The translations under genes were made by a program, and so were the position numbers. Of a stretch of 64,000 nucleotides of DNA, positions 44,374 to 55,085 are shown piece after piece. Where the stretch lies: assembly GCA_036244855.1 (NCBI GenBank), contig BQKZ01001432.1, forward strand, positions 32,613 through 96,612. The letters are read 5' to 3'. Numbering within the stretch: position 1 is the stretch's first letter; every line of letters starts with the position of its first letter. The notes beneath the pieces were generated by a model. It was not told the DNA's origin and searched no databases. It saw only the letters and a program-made list of their open reading frames with translations. The DNA is from Temnopleurus reevesii. Taxonomy: Eukaryota > Echinodermata > Echinoidea > Temnopleuroida > Temnopleuridae.

Positions 44374-47300
44374 GTAAGTCATTTAAGGTTTTAAGCCCCG
44401 GTCACATGGGACCCCAGAAGCAACAAGATTCACCCCAACTCTTTGTTAATTCACAGTTAAATGCCTCAGAACAACGAGTCGGGGTGAATCGTGTTGCTTC
44501 CGGGGTCCTATGTGACCGGGGCTTAAAGTTCGTTTTTAACATGTCAGAGTTGACCCTTTGACTCTTGTCATGTGATATTTAAGAATAAAACAGCAAATGG
44601 AATTTAAAAATAAAAGTGATCCAATTAGCGGGTTTAGTAATAGATGCACATTCTATACTTTCTCTATACAACAGATTGAATGTTGACAACCAGAGAGCTT
44701 GCCCGACATAGCAACAAGTAATTGTATGTGAACTGGAATCGAAGCGTTGTAGTTCAATAGGCGGATTTAGTGATAAATGCAAACTTCATGCTTTCTCTGT
44801 ACACAAAGGTTGTCGATGACAACCAGAGAGCTTGCCTGAGGTTTGCCTGACATAGCAACAACATAGCTGCCAACCAGTACGGATTCCTTTCCACATTTCA
44901 ACTCTATTACACATAGCAAGGGAGTGTTGAATTGAATAGATATTCAAGATCACTTTACAGGCGAAGAAGAATATAAACCAACACACCTGTTTCTCCCATA
45001 AAAATGCTTTTTCATCCACCGAATGAATGTTTTGCTGCTATACAAAATGGCATACCTCTCAATCTTATAAATAGCTTTCAGATGCTTTCCAGCTGATGCC
45101 ATTGATTCAAGGAGACAAAAAGGTGGTATTGTGGACATAACAATGTCTTACTTAATTACTGATTGCCAAATAATAATGTACTCCAAAAGCAAGTAAAATA
45201 GGAGAAAAATACGGATTTTGGTTGGCAGCTCTGCAACAAGCAATAGACCACTTTCGTAATGTATTCAAATCTATTCATGTTTATCCCAAGAAAAGCTATG
45301 TATTCAGCTGTCAGAAAATAATGAGAGTTGGCAAGTCAGAATGCTACTTGCATACATTAACATAACAAGGTTGGACAATCACTGTTGCACAACCAACCTA
45401 GCAACAACCACTGCATGATATCCGCATTCCTCCTATTGAAATACAATTTTTTAATTTTATATTAGGAGAACGAATACAGTCTGTAGTTTGTCATTGTGCG
45501 CTTAGCAGAGAAGCGAGCATAAAATTGTGATAGTAACCCAGCCTATTTTCATGGAACATGTGGAGAAATACTGCACAGTATTGAAGATGTGATGCCATCC
45601 TTCAGGAATATGCAAGAATAAAGGGATTGAAATGTGAATCACCCAACAGCTGCACCAAATATTTTCTCAAGAAAGAAAGCACATCATGCCTATTCCAGAA
45701 GGTTGGCATCTCTGTGTAGAACTTGAATCGCCGAACAGATGAACCAAAATTTTGTCATGGAAGAAAACATCATTCATCTTATAGCAGGTAAGGAGAAGAG
45801 CCTTTTCATCATCAAAAGCTATTTATTTGTAAAAAAAAAAAAAAAAAAGGACTGCCTTCTAAAATTCCGCACTGAAGAGTCTGGCTGTTATTGCTTTCAA
45901 TTCTCTAGGATGAGGTTAAGAATTGCTCTTTATTTGAAGTTATACTATGTTATATGATGGAGTGTACTTATACTGTGGATGTATTCTACAACATATTTTC
46001 TTCATTTTTTCCAGATATGTGCCTAACCGATTATGGGGTCACAATGCTCACATCCAGAGCTTCATTTATGCGAAGATAGGTAGATTCAATGCGCCTTACC
46101 CCCAGGGGAAGCGTATCAATCTACCTAGGCCTGATGGCGCTACATTCACTTTTGATCTGTTTGAGCCATCGGCACCACATCCACAGGGTGGTGAGTATCT
46201 AGTCAAATACTGTCCATTTTTATGAATAATTAACTTTTCCATGTTCAACTCAAAATTCACCTGAAATTCTCAATGAAGTTGTGTTCAACCCCTAAACACA
46301 CGCATTCCTCTTGGGGTAAATTTGTGAATAATTGTAGATCACTTTGATCTTATTTACATTATGGTTTTTGTTGATATTTATGCTGTAATATGATGACTGG
46401 GTGGAAAAAAGCGTATGGAAACTGCCATTTCTACACAAGCATAATAATTTGAAATTGAATGAATTATTTGTGTTTGGGCACTTATTCATTGCATGTTAAA
46501 AAAGTTTCTGCTCACAATTTTACCTGAATATTTAAAAAATTACACTTTTACATATCAATGTGCTTAAAATTTTTCTTTTTTAACTAAAAATGTAATTTTT
46601 CAAAAAATCCGTCCAGTCACATTGATGGGGGCGCTTTTCAAGTTCAGATGCCAATTTCCACAAGATTAAGAAGAAAGGTACAGGGACACATAAAAATTCA
46701 TAAAATATCAACTTCGGGCTTTCCAATAAGGTTTAAATGTAAAATTAAAAATCACTTGGAAAAATCAAGTTCTAGGTTGACCTACTTTTGGATCGAGCCT
46801 GAGTCCCTTCTGCTGACAGTGCATTACCCTGTGTACTGTACAAACAATTCCTGGGAGCCATGCTGAGAAGGCTTATTCTGTCCCTACATGACTTTTTGTA
46901 GATCTCCACCTCGACTGATTATGCCACATTACAGGGTTTGTTGGTATCAATAGAAGGGTTCTTCTCATCATCTCATGATTGATTTCAAATCATCCTCATC
47001 ATAAAAATATTCAAGTTTGCATTTTTCCTCATGCAGGAAGGGTTTCTGACTATCATATAATCCCTTCCTCCACTTTCAGTCTGAAGAATCTCGCTCTTTG
47101 AAACCACCCACAAGGCTTTGTTTCATGGCAAGAATTCCATATGTACCTGTCACCAAATAAATAAATAGCAGAATAGTGCCAGTTGTAAATATACCAACGT
47201 TTCTATAACATCCTAAATTTGAATAAAATTTTGATTTATTTTGTTTAAAAAAATGCCAGGAGAATTGGTTTCGAACCCTACGAAACGTCATTTTGCTACT

Positions 47301-50300
47301 TGCATATAAACCTGTTCACCACTGTATTACAAGAGCAGCAAGAAAATGTTCAGTCAAATTTATGTTCATCTACAAGCAGCTTTATGCATATTAATATATT
47401 TAAATTACCTACCTGTGTGCTTTGTTGACCCCCTTGCAGCTGATGTCGTGCTGTGTGTCTGTCCTGGGATAGCCAACCATTCTGAGAAGGCCTATGTCCG
47501 TACCTTCACACATTAAGCCATGTCTCAGGGCTTCCGTGTGGCTGTTGTAAACCACCTAGGTGCCCTTCCTACAGTACCACTCACATCGCCAAGGATTTTC
47601 ACTTACGGTAAGATTAAATCACCTCCAGGATGTTGCTACAGATTTGCAAGTTGCAGTGGATCGGCTCACACTTATCTAATTCTTGTTGTAAAGAGTTTTT
47701 TAACACTGTGCGTGTATGAAACCATGAGTATTAATTTGCAGTTAATGTGAACAATCATTACAATTTGGCTTTTTTTTCGTAACACAAATGTTTTTTCTTA
47801 TTAACCAATGCCATATATAGCTAATGTCTGCGGATAAAAAAAATTATGCTTGAAGACAGGTGAGATGAATTATGGCTTTATTGATCTCTTATGTTCATCT
47901 ACAAAGTACTTCTGTATGAAGCTTATAAAGAGTATTATAGAATAGCAAACTGTTTTATTAATCTTTTCATTTTCAGGCGAAACAGGAGAGTACTCTGCAA
48001 TGATAGACTACATATACATCAAAGAAAATATATGATTAACCAGGTATCCATTTGCTTCTTCATGGGAGCTAAAATTGTCATCAAGTAAGTGGTGTCAACA
48101 AACCTAATTGTTTATATTTTGCAACTCTTTTGATATTTAGGAGAAACAGGGGAGTATGCAGCCATGGTAGATTACATCAAAGAACACCTTTCATCTAGTA
48201 AGCTGGTATCTATTGGCTTCAGCATGGGAGCTAATATTGTCATCAAGTATATGGGAGAGAAGCCGTCAAGACAAGATGACTTCATGTGCTGTATCTCCGT
48301 CTGTCAGGGCTACGATGTTACGCTGTATGTAAACAGAGTTTTGATGCAACTAGGAGCAGTTAGCAAATTTGAATGAGATTTACCGTACACTCAAAAAGTG
48401 TCAGTAATTATTTAGAATAGTTCAATATCCATCTGTATCCACCTTTCAAGCTGAAGATTTTTTTTATTCATTTTCATTTGAAAACAAGTTAAATATGTCA
48501 TACAAGTTGACGGGTGCGTCAAACATGCACCAAAAACTTTCGTTCTGGTAAATGAGTGCCTTGAAAAGACATTTTGACAATGGAATGTTTTCTATGAAGA
48601 CAGGTGCGATGAATGAGGGTATGACGGTGCTGTGCATTCATATACATCTGTAGATCTCAGAAGAGGAAAAGGAAAAGTTATGAATTCCATTTTTGGTTTG
48701 CATGTCTTTCAATGATAAATAATAGGCTGTATGATTCACCAGTCAGCTAAGAAAAATTTTAGGGTGAAACAGGTTGTTGTAAATATTTTGGTAAGAAAAT
48801 TTATTAATATCCAATTGATAATTTTCTTAATGTAGTCAAATTGTACATACACATCATTAAAGCATTCTATGAAAAAATATTTGATATATTTTGATTGATG
48901 GAATGTATGCAAATTGCATTTTGGATATTGTGGAGTATTTGTCTATTGACGGACAAATACATAGCTCATCTTAGGGCAAATGTGAATAAATTTGGGATTA
49001 ATGAAATCTCTCTATTGATAACTAGTTTGTTCTTCACATTGCAGAGCTTCCAAAGTCTTGCACGAGTGGGAGAGCATGCGACGCTTCTACAATTTCATGA
49101 TGACCCTGAACATGCTCCGGCAGCTGCGACAGAACTTTGACATGCTCTTCGGAGAGGGGGCACAAGCCTACTGGAAAAGCCGGAGTGAAGCGCCCCCTTG
49201 CTACAACGTGAAGAAAGTGTTCAGGTCAACCAGTCTAGTTCACTTGGATGAAGAGATGACAAGGTGAGGACGTATGAAGCTTATTTTGAGGTCTTAATGC
49301 TGAACAATTTATCTGGACGGTCCCAATGATTAAAAACAATTCTGAAACAAGCTCTGTTGAATCACTTTGAACCACAAATGACTAGTCAATTCTGAATCTA
49401 TTACAGCTTTCTAGAATTAATATATCTTGGTATTAGCCTGTTGATACAGATTAGTTATTGAGAGGTGATGATTTTATCTGATCAGACTATTGCATAAAAG
49501 TTGCGTTTAAACGCAACTCAGAAAATTTAACGCAACTCTATGTTCAACCAATCAGTAGCGTGTATTTAGGACTTGCGTTTAATTTTCTGAGTTGCTTATA
49601 AACACAAATTTTTATGCAATAGGGCCCAGTACTGGGAACCCAGTATTATATAAACCCTTAATGATATATCTTTGGCACTGCACATCTTGCAGATATTGCC
49701 TGTTTTTAGTATTTTTGTAAAATAACGTTTATAGATATTGAAAACTATTGATTTTCACTTGCCTGCATTTTATACACTACAGGTGTATTGTAAACGATAT
49801 GATACTGAATCCAAATCGTGCTGAATGGGCTTACGAAAAATTTCAGAATAGATAGATAGATAATTGTTTATTGAATATTAAAAAAATATTTAAAAAATCA
49901 TTAAATTGTCATTTTCTTTTACATATTTTTTGTTTACTTTTGGTAATCTTCTGTTAGTTGTAAAAAAAAGTTTTACAATTAAATTCTGGCAGCCTATTTT
50001 GTTATTTCCCTCTGAGACATTGACATGTGTTAGGTTACATTTAGCATTTATGTCAATGTTTTCAATGACAATATTCCTCAGCATAATATGTTTATTCAAA
50101 AATGTACTGGGATGATCTCGAATGTGTCACAATAAAAAAGAAATTAATCTAAACTTTCTTTCTTGATATTCATAGGAAAATGTGTGGCCATAACAGTCTT
50201 TCAGATTTCTACAAGGATTGCAGTTCCTCTCCATTTATGTTCAAGGTGAGATTTGAATGTGTAGTGTTTATTCTTAAGATGTGTCAAACCCACTGCACAC

Positions 50301-51293
50301 TTAACCATGGAATTGCCATTCTATTTGTGAAAGACTTTGCAATAGCATTTGATTGTCATTTTCGCAAATTAATCAACCTGAAATATTATATGTATACTGA
50401 ACATATGGGCTGGGATTCACAAAGGTGGTTTATTTTGTTGAAAGGACAGGTTTAACCCTAATAAGGCTGGGCTGTTTTTGGTCTCATATGGCCAAGGGGG
50501 GGGGGGGGAGGTTGATTCAAACCCCCCCCCCCAAGATCTTGGCCACCAATCGCACGATCGTAGCGAAAATTTGCATGCTGGTAGAACATAATATAAACTA
50601 CAAAATTACAGTCAAATTTGGAAGAAAAAAAATCAAGCTTAATTATGCTAATTTATGCATAGAATCACATTTAATGTTCTAATTCATGAAATACAAGTCC
50701 TGGAAAGCTAATTTTCCGTGAATGTCGAGTACAGGTATTCAGAACCATGACAATTTTGAAAACAGAGTGCACACCAACCATGTGCAGGGCTTCATGTTTG
50801 GCTGAACATATGGTACATTAGCCCACTGGTTACCTTATGCAAGTGGCTTGAAATGTTGTAGTTTTGTTCAGATTACCAGTCATATGTGATCGGCAGCAAA
50901 ACCAAAGGCTTCTTCACAACTTTCTGGAAGGACCAGTAAATTTGAAAATGAAAGATAGCAACACACATTTTATTCACTATTTGTAGCCCTCTTCTGAATG
51001 AATGAATGGTAGCACAGCTACTAAAAATTTGCAAAATATGTTAAGAACAAATGTTCATGAAAATACAATTCCAGCGAAAGTTGATGTCCATACATGCAAA
51101 CATCAGGTATTCATATCAAAATATGAATACCTGATCAAATGTACAAGTGATTGTGCAATTTTGATTTTTTTTTTTTTTTTTTTTTTTAGAAGACGGGGGG
51201 GGGGTTATGTTGGTGACTGGAGTTCAGACGTGTACAGCACATATGTTGTGTTGGGTCAATGAGGTNACCTGATCAAATGTACAAGTGATTGTG

Positions 51294-51329
<36 letters not shown>

Positions 51330-51864
51330 GGGGGGGGGAGATTTTGTAGTGTCTTAATCATCTGACATGTACAGCACATATGTTGTGTTGGGTCAATGAG
51401 GTGAAAAACTGAGTATAGTGTTAAAGTTTGTAATGGAAATAGGCTGGGATCAAATTCAGTAGGTGAAATGGAACAAGCAACGTAAACCGTATGGCTTATC
51501 AAGAAACTAGTTCCTTTGCTGGAAATATGCAATTCCATAATTGCCAAATAATTTCTCATTTTACTATTCCCTCCCACAGATCCGAATCCCGCTCCTGATG
51601 CTAAATGCTGGTGATGATGCCCTCATCCCTGTCTCCCAGAACTGGACACCGATGGACTTTAGCCAGAAATCTAACTGTGCTATCTACGCCGTCTCTAAGC
51701 ATGGCGGCCATCTTGGATTCTTCGAAGGCGGGTTCCTGAAGGCCAACACAGTGTCTTGGATGGATCGTATGCTGACGCAGTACATCGATGCTACTGTGGA
51801 ACTCGGCAAGACGCTACAGAGCAATGGAGAAGTCCATTGCAATGGGGACGTGGCATCCAGTTAA
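44213..51864 (+). CDS. ABHD2: ABHD2-like monoacylglycerol/steroid-responsive lipid hydrolase, with premature stop
   Basis: This is an alpha/beta-hydrolase of the ABHD1/2/3 group; vertebrate ABHD2 is a membrane-bound, progesterone-activated monoacylglycerol lipase. Seven coding exons (44213-44373, 46015-46190, 47440-47607, 48141-48324, 49045-49263, 50176-50245, 51580-51864) join in phase into 421 codons, against about 425 residues in human. Visible features: N-terminal membrane anchor (ILLSTAFVLVFLYIFLFKV), LWGHNAHIQSFIYAKIGR, DGATFTFDLFEP, CPGIANHSEK, NHLGALPTVPLTSPRIFTYG, nucleophile elbow GFSMGAN (Ser196), catalytic-acid region NAGDDALIPV and histidine region HGGHLGFFEG. Odd: codon 138 (47514-47516) is TAA where the human protein has Tyr, and a decayed copy of the Ser exon precedes the good one. 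Everything else is intact, so this is either a real recent null allele, an assembly error, or a pseudogene in early decay. Confidence 0.9.
44392..44526. mobile_element. palindromic element, family P1, in ABHD2 intron 1
   Basis: Intact copy starting TAAGCCCCGGTCACATGGGACC and ending CCGGGGTCCTATGTGACCGGGGCTTA, only 18 bp after the exon 1 donor. Confidence 0.92.
44862..45237. mobile_element. TIR element, family P2, in ABHD2 intron 1
   Basis: Left end AGCTGCCAACCAGTACGGATT, right end ATACGGATTTTGGTTGGCAGCTCTGCAAC, in inverse orientation. Related single ends (GGTTGGCATCTCTG) occur at about 45700. Confidence 0.7.
46015..46190 (+). CDS. ABHD2: ABHD2 coding exon 2
   Basis: Acceptor TTTTTTCCAG, donor GGGTG|GTGAGT, phase 1. 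Encodes YVPNRLWGHNAHIQS to EPSAPHPQG, closely parallel to human ABHD2 by memory. Confidence 0.93.
47440..47607 (+). CDS. ABHD2: ABHD2 coding exon 3, carrying an in-frame TAA
   Basis: Acceptor CCCCCTTGCAG, donor TTACG|GTAAGA, phase 1. The frame reads DVVLCVCPGIANHSEKAYVR then TFTH, stop, AMSQGFRVAVV. One base change in the TAA would restore an open frame matching the family. Both splice sites are good. Confidence 0.92.
47977..48084 (+). pseudogene. decayed duplicate of ABHD2 exon 4 (catalytic-serine exon)
   Basis: Aligned by eye with the true exon at 48141: GAAACAGG(A/G)GAGTA, GACTACAT against GATTACAT, then CATGGGAGCTAA and ATTGTCATCAA. It keeps an acceptor (TTTTCATTTTCAG) and a donor (ATCAA|GTAAGT), but the frame stops at TGA after YIKENI and the nucleophile region reads CFFMGAK with no serine. 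It sits 56 bp before the functional exon, so it is an in-place tandem exon duplication. If spliced in, it would act as a poison exon. Confidence 0.85.
48141..48324 (+). CDS. ABHD2: ABHD2 coding exon 4 (nucleophile elbow)
   Basis: Acceptor TTTTGATATTTAG, donor ACGCT|GTATGT, phase 2. Encodes GETGEYAAMVDYI, KLVSIGFSMGANIVIKYMGE and CCISVCQGY. Ser196 is the catalytic nucleophile. Confidence 0.92.
49045..49263 (+). CDS. ABHD2: ABHD2 coding exon 5
   Basis: Acceptor CTTCACATTGCAG, donor ACAAG|GTGAGG, phase 2. Encodes ASKVLHEWESMRRFYNFMMT to FRSTSLVHLDEEMTR. Confidence 0.92.
49486..49626. mobile_element. inverted-repeat element in ABHD2 intron 5
   Basis: CTATTGCATAAAAGTTGCGTTTA and AACTCAGAAAATTTAACGCAA are matched in inverse by TTGCGTTTAATTTTCTGAGTTG and ATTTTTATGCAATAG. 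A partial relative ends near 56580 (GTTGCGTTTAAATGCAACTT, ATGCAATAGGG). Confidence 0.8.
50176..50245 (+). CDS. ABHD2: ABHD2 coding exon 6
   Basis: A 70-bp exon with acceptor GATATTCATAG and donor TTCAAG|GTGAGA, phase 0. Encodes KMCGHNSLSDFYKDCSSSPF followed by MFK. Confidence 0.88.
51128..51402 (+). repeat. artefactual tandem duplication around a single N
   Basis: ACCTGATCAAATGTACAAGT followed by poly-T and then TGTACAGCACATATGTTGTG occurs twice, at 51130-51265 and 51267-51402, separated by one N at 51266. The first copy has adapter sequence where the second has genomic sequence, so these are overlapping contig ends left unmerged. Confidence 0.85.
51213..51233 (+). other. Illumina adapter fragment embedded in the assembly
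   Basis: Matches the start of the TruSeq read-2 adapter (GTGACTGGAGTTCAGACGTG and one more base). It is preceded by AGAAGACGG and a poly-G run, which resembles the P7 end. It is absent from the second copy of the flanking sequence after the single N. This is contamination, not biology. Confidence 0.9.
51580..51864 (+). CDS. ABHD2: ABHD2 terminal coding exon 7
   Basis: Acceptor CCCTCCCACAG, phase 0. Encodes IRIPLLMLNAGDDALIPVS, then HGGHLGFFEGGF and a polar C-terminus ending GDVASS followed by TAA. Confidence 0.93.
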   Translation: MRIPLLMLNAGDDALIPVSQNWTPMDFSQKSNCAIYAVSKHGGHLGFFEGGFLKANTVSWMDRMLTQYIDATVELGKTLQSNGEVHCNGDVASS

Positions 51865-53785
51865 TGAACAATCCATTCAGAGCTAGTGGTGAAATATATA
51901 GGTGAACTAGTTTATTTTATATCATATATATATATATTGAAATTCGTGGTGTGTCATGTAACACATTATTTTCTATGATATAATAATGTCAAAAAGCTGT
52001 CTCCTTGTTAACATTTAGCTATGATACTCAAGGGGAGTTGACAGAAAAATACAAATGCAATGCACATAAATTTAATCTCTGTCCACACAAAGAGAGCCAT
52101 TAAGACTAGGCATTGACTTTAAAATTGATATGTAGTTTGCAATAACGACATTTGGGGAATATTAAAGGGCACCTATCAATTTGTCCAAGGGTCTTGGAAG
52201 TCCTTGTGCAATTGATTTGTATGACAACTAGCATAACGAGCCCATCTTTGTCACTAAAGTTTCACTGAACTCTTCACAACTAGACTACAAAATTATGTGC
52301 ACTTTGGTTTTCCACAATTTTAGCACAACTTCATTCGAGGAGTTGAGCAGGGCTCTAAACCAACAGCAAGCTACCAGTCAATCTTTTCCCAAGTGAGATA
52401 CAAGCTCTGATTAAGAGGTTTGATGTATTACTGTATATCACGGCAAGCTGATGACCAGACGGGATCTTTCATGTGTGTACCAACCCTCATCATGTAAAAA
52501 AATTGTAAAATTCTCGTCACCGACTTTAAATACAAATTTAGAATTACATATTTGGGCTGGGAGACAACTTCTTACATTTGTGTATGTTCATTCTTTTTCT
52601 TGCTTTAGATTGAAAAAAATCATGCCTGTTTATTTTAAATATGACCAAATATTAACTTTCACCAGACCAATGGGTGTTTATGTGAAACTGGTTTGTATAT
52701 GTAAATGAGAGATGTCACACCCAGTTCTGAATTCTGTAGTTTACAAGTTGGAAGTTGCCTCCCCAGCTGCAGCAACCGATCCATATCAACTTTACTATGA
52801 TACATTGTTTGTTTTTGTCCATTATCGGTGGTGAGAATTGTTGCTGTTCATGATTTAGAATTCTCTTGTCTTCATCTACCGTTTGTCCTAATTTAATGTA
52901 TTTAACTTTCAATATTTACCCTAGGTTTGTATTCAGTTGTTTTGTTCCTCTTTGCGATACAGAGTGTGCAATACTTCCTTGTGTGACAAGTATCCTATTT
53001 ATCCAATCTCTTCTTTATGTACATGAAAGGTACTCTTAAATAACACATTTACCCAAGACATTTGTTGACTCAAGCCAGTGAGGTGTGAACATTTTATATC
53101 AAATCACATAATTTGCTGGTCCTATGTACATTTTTACATATCTCTGCTTCCCTAGAAGTTTTTCAGCTTTACTCACATCTCCAGTTTTGGATAAAATGAA
53201 CCAACCACACGTACATACCACCTGTAAATCCATTTTGCTATTAAAAATACCTGTAGTTATCTAATCATTTATGGTTATGTCATGTTCAGGTCAAGCTTAA
53301 TTCATGCAGATTGAATTTGTCTATTTTCCAAGGAGATGCCATCATGGACAAACCTTTTCTGACAAGGATGACTTTTGCTAAAAAAATTACCCGAAGATAT
53401 TAATTGTATCAGATGAATTCAGAAGACCCCCTCCACTCCCTCTAAAATTTCACAAATATTTTAGAGAGGGTTTCTTGTTAAGCTTCTCAACTATATAGCT
53501 AGCTTTACCAAGAGTTTGGTTATTTATGCTTTTTTTCATGTTCAAGAATTAGCTTCCATTAGTCCACCATTCTGTATATCTTCTAATGAATTTTAGAACA
53601 GGGTCTCAAAGTTAAAAAGAGATGATACTGCATGAAATATAACATTTTTGAAAAGCCTTCAATGCCCACCCCTATAATCTACTACTACTGGAACCAAACA
53701 ATAGGATGTGTATGTAATGTTTAACCACTACCTCACAGCATTGTATGCTTAATGTTGTTAAAAGAAATGCGATCCTCCATCGTAT

Positions 53786-54003
53786 TTGTAGAGCTGCCAA
53801 CCATTCTGGAATATGCATGAAATCCAAATTTGAATGTGAATAATGCAACATGAGTACAATAAACAAATTCACAGCCTTGAATTCATATGAAATTACACCT
53901 CATTCATTTCAGGAATGGTTCGCATCTCTGTATTTGCTCTGTATTTGACAAGTATTTGTCGATCAATGGGAAAGATTTGTTTTCCAAATGCAGAGATGCT
54001 CGC
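53786..54003. mobile_element. TIR element(s), family P2
   Basis: AGAGCTGCCAACCATTCTGG at 53790 is matched in inverse by GGAATGGTTCGCATCTCTG at about 53912-53930. A further inverse end (AAATGCAGAGATGCTCGCCA) lies at about 53986-54004, suggesting two overlapping or partial copies. Confidence 0.6.
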
Positions 54004-54164
54004 CATTACATGATATTTAGAATATGAATAGCCTGAACCTTATGTTTCCCATTTAAAAAATATCTGATATTCAGTAATCATTCGGGAACTACACAATACT
54101 GTAGTTACAACTAATCTACTGATAATCCTAGTTCTTCTTACTTCTTTCTCTCTTTCCATGTTTC

Positions 54165-54252
54165 CATGTTTCAAGCGCTTAGGGACTTTCGCATGATTGT
54201 GTTATGCGCTATATAAAAGTGTTTCATTATTATTATTATTATTATTATTACA
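54165..54252 (+). repeat. SINE tail with (ATT)n
   Basis: CAAGCGCTTAGGGACTTTCG, then TGCGCTATATAAAAGTGTTTC and (ATT)n. This is the same 3' end type as the minus-strand SINE copies at 57.8 and 0.65 kb, here in plus orientation and with the head missing. Confidence 0.7.
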
Positions 54253-55085
54253 TGAGAAAATATATTGCAAGTCTTGCATATCAACAATTATTTAGTTTCC
54301 TTCAGTATGGCGACAGTGATTTTACAACTCCCATATTTTATTTTTATCATTGAATTGTCTTTTTTTTAGGGGATGTCTTTTTAAGAATAAGAATCACCAA
54401 ATGATTTTTATCGTTAGAGGCTAGATTTAGATCTAATATAGGCATTCTCATACATTTATTTGCCAGTGTATCTAATGCATTATCAAAGCCCAAGAACTGT
54501 CGTAAAGACTACAACATTTGTTATTAGCATCTATCCAGATTTTCTTTTATAGAGAGACAATATTATTCTAGAAGCCAATACTACATATAGTATAAGTATG
54601 TTTTTTTTATGTATGTAATACAATGTAATAATACAATATGCAGTGCTTTCATATTTATGATGTAAATTCGTATAATAATTGATTTCTACTTTATACTTCA
54701 TTTATATTTTAATGCATTTATGTAACATTTTGTTTTGCACAAGTTTGGCAAATACAGGTATTTGCACATTTATTTCATAAACTTTTGATGCACCTTGCAA
54801 CTATAATGTACACTGTATCAAAGAAATTGATGTGAACACTGTTAACATGTGCATTTGATTATGAATTGGAAATCACTTACACAAACTAGCAATTTGTTTT
54901 TATGCACCACTTTGTTGAAATGAGAAGGTGTGATATGTCAATTTATGTATGCAGTCAGGTGCATATCATTTTGTCGGGATATAGCCCATCTAGATGATTC
55001 TCGATTTCCATGGAACAGTATGTTTTCACTCTTGTACATTATTTTTCAGTGTGCATGTTATTTTCACTATTTACTTCAATAATCG

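Larger units (their letters stand above)
51865..55085 (+). other. presumed 3' UTR and downstream flank of ABHD2
   Basis: No exon visible. I cannot place the polyadenylation site; candidate AATAAA words are scattered and one lies in a P2 element. The stretch holds a P2 element (53786-54003) and a SINE tail with (ATT)n (54165-54252). Confidence 0.45.

Noticed and set aside
51128..51402. Genuine tandem duplication in ABHD2 intron 6
   Set aside because: One copy contains sequencing-adapter sequence and the copies are joined by a single N, which points to an assembly artefact.
44213..51864. Processed (retrotransposed) ABHD2 pseudogene
   Set aside because: The gene has six introns with consensus splice sites in phase, so it is not a retrocopy.
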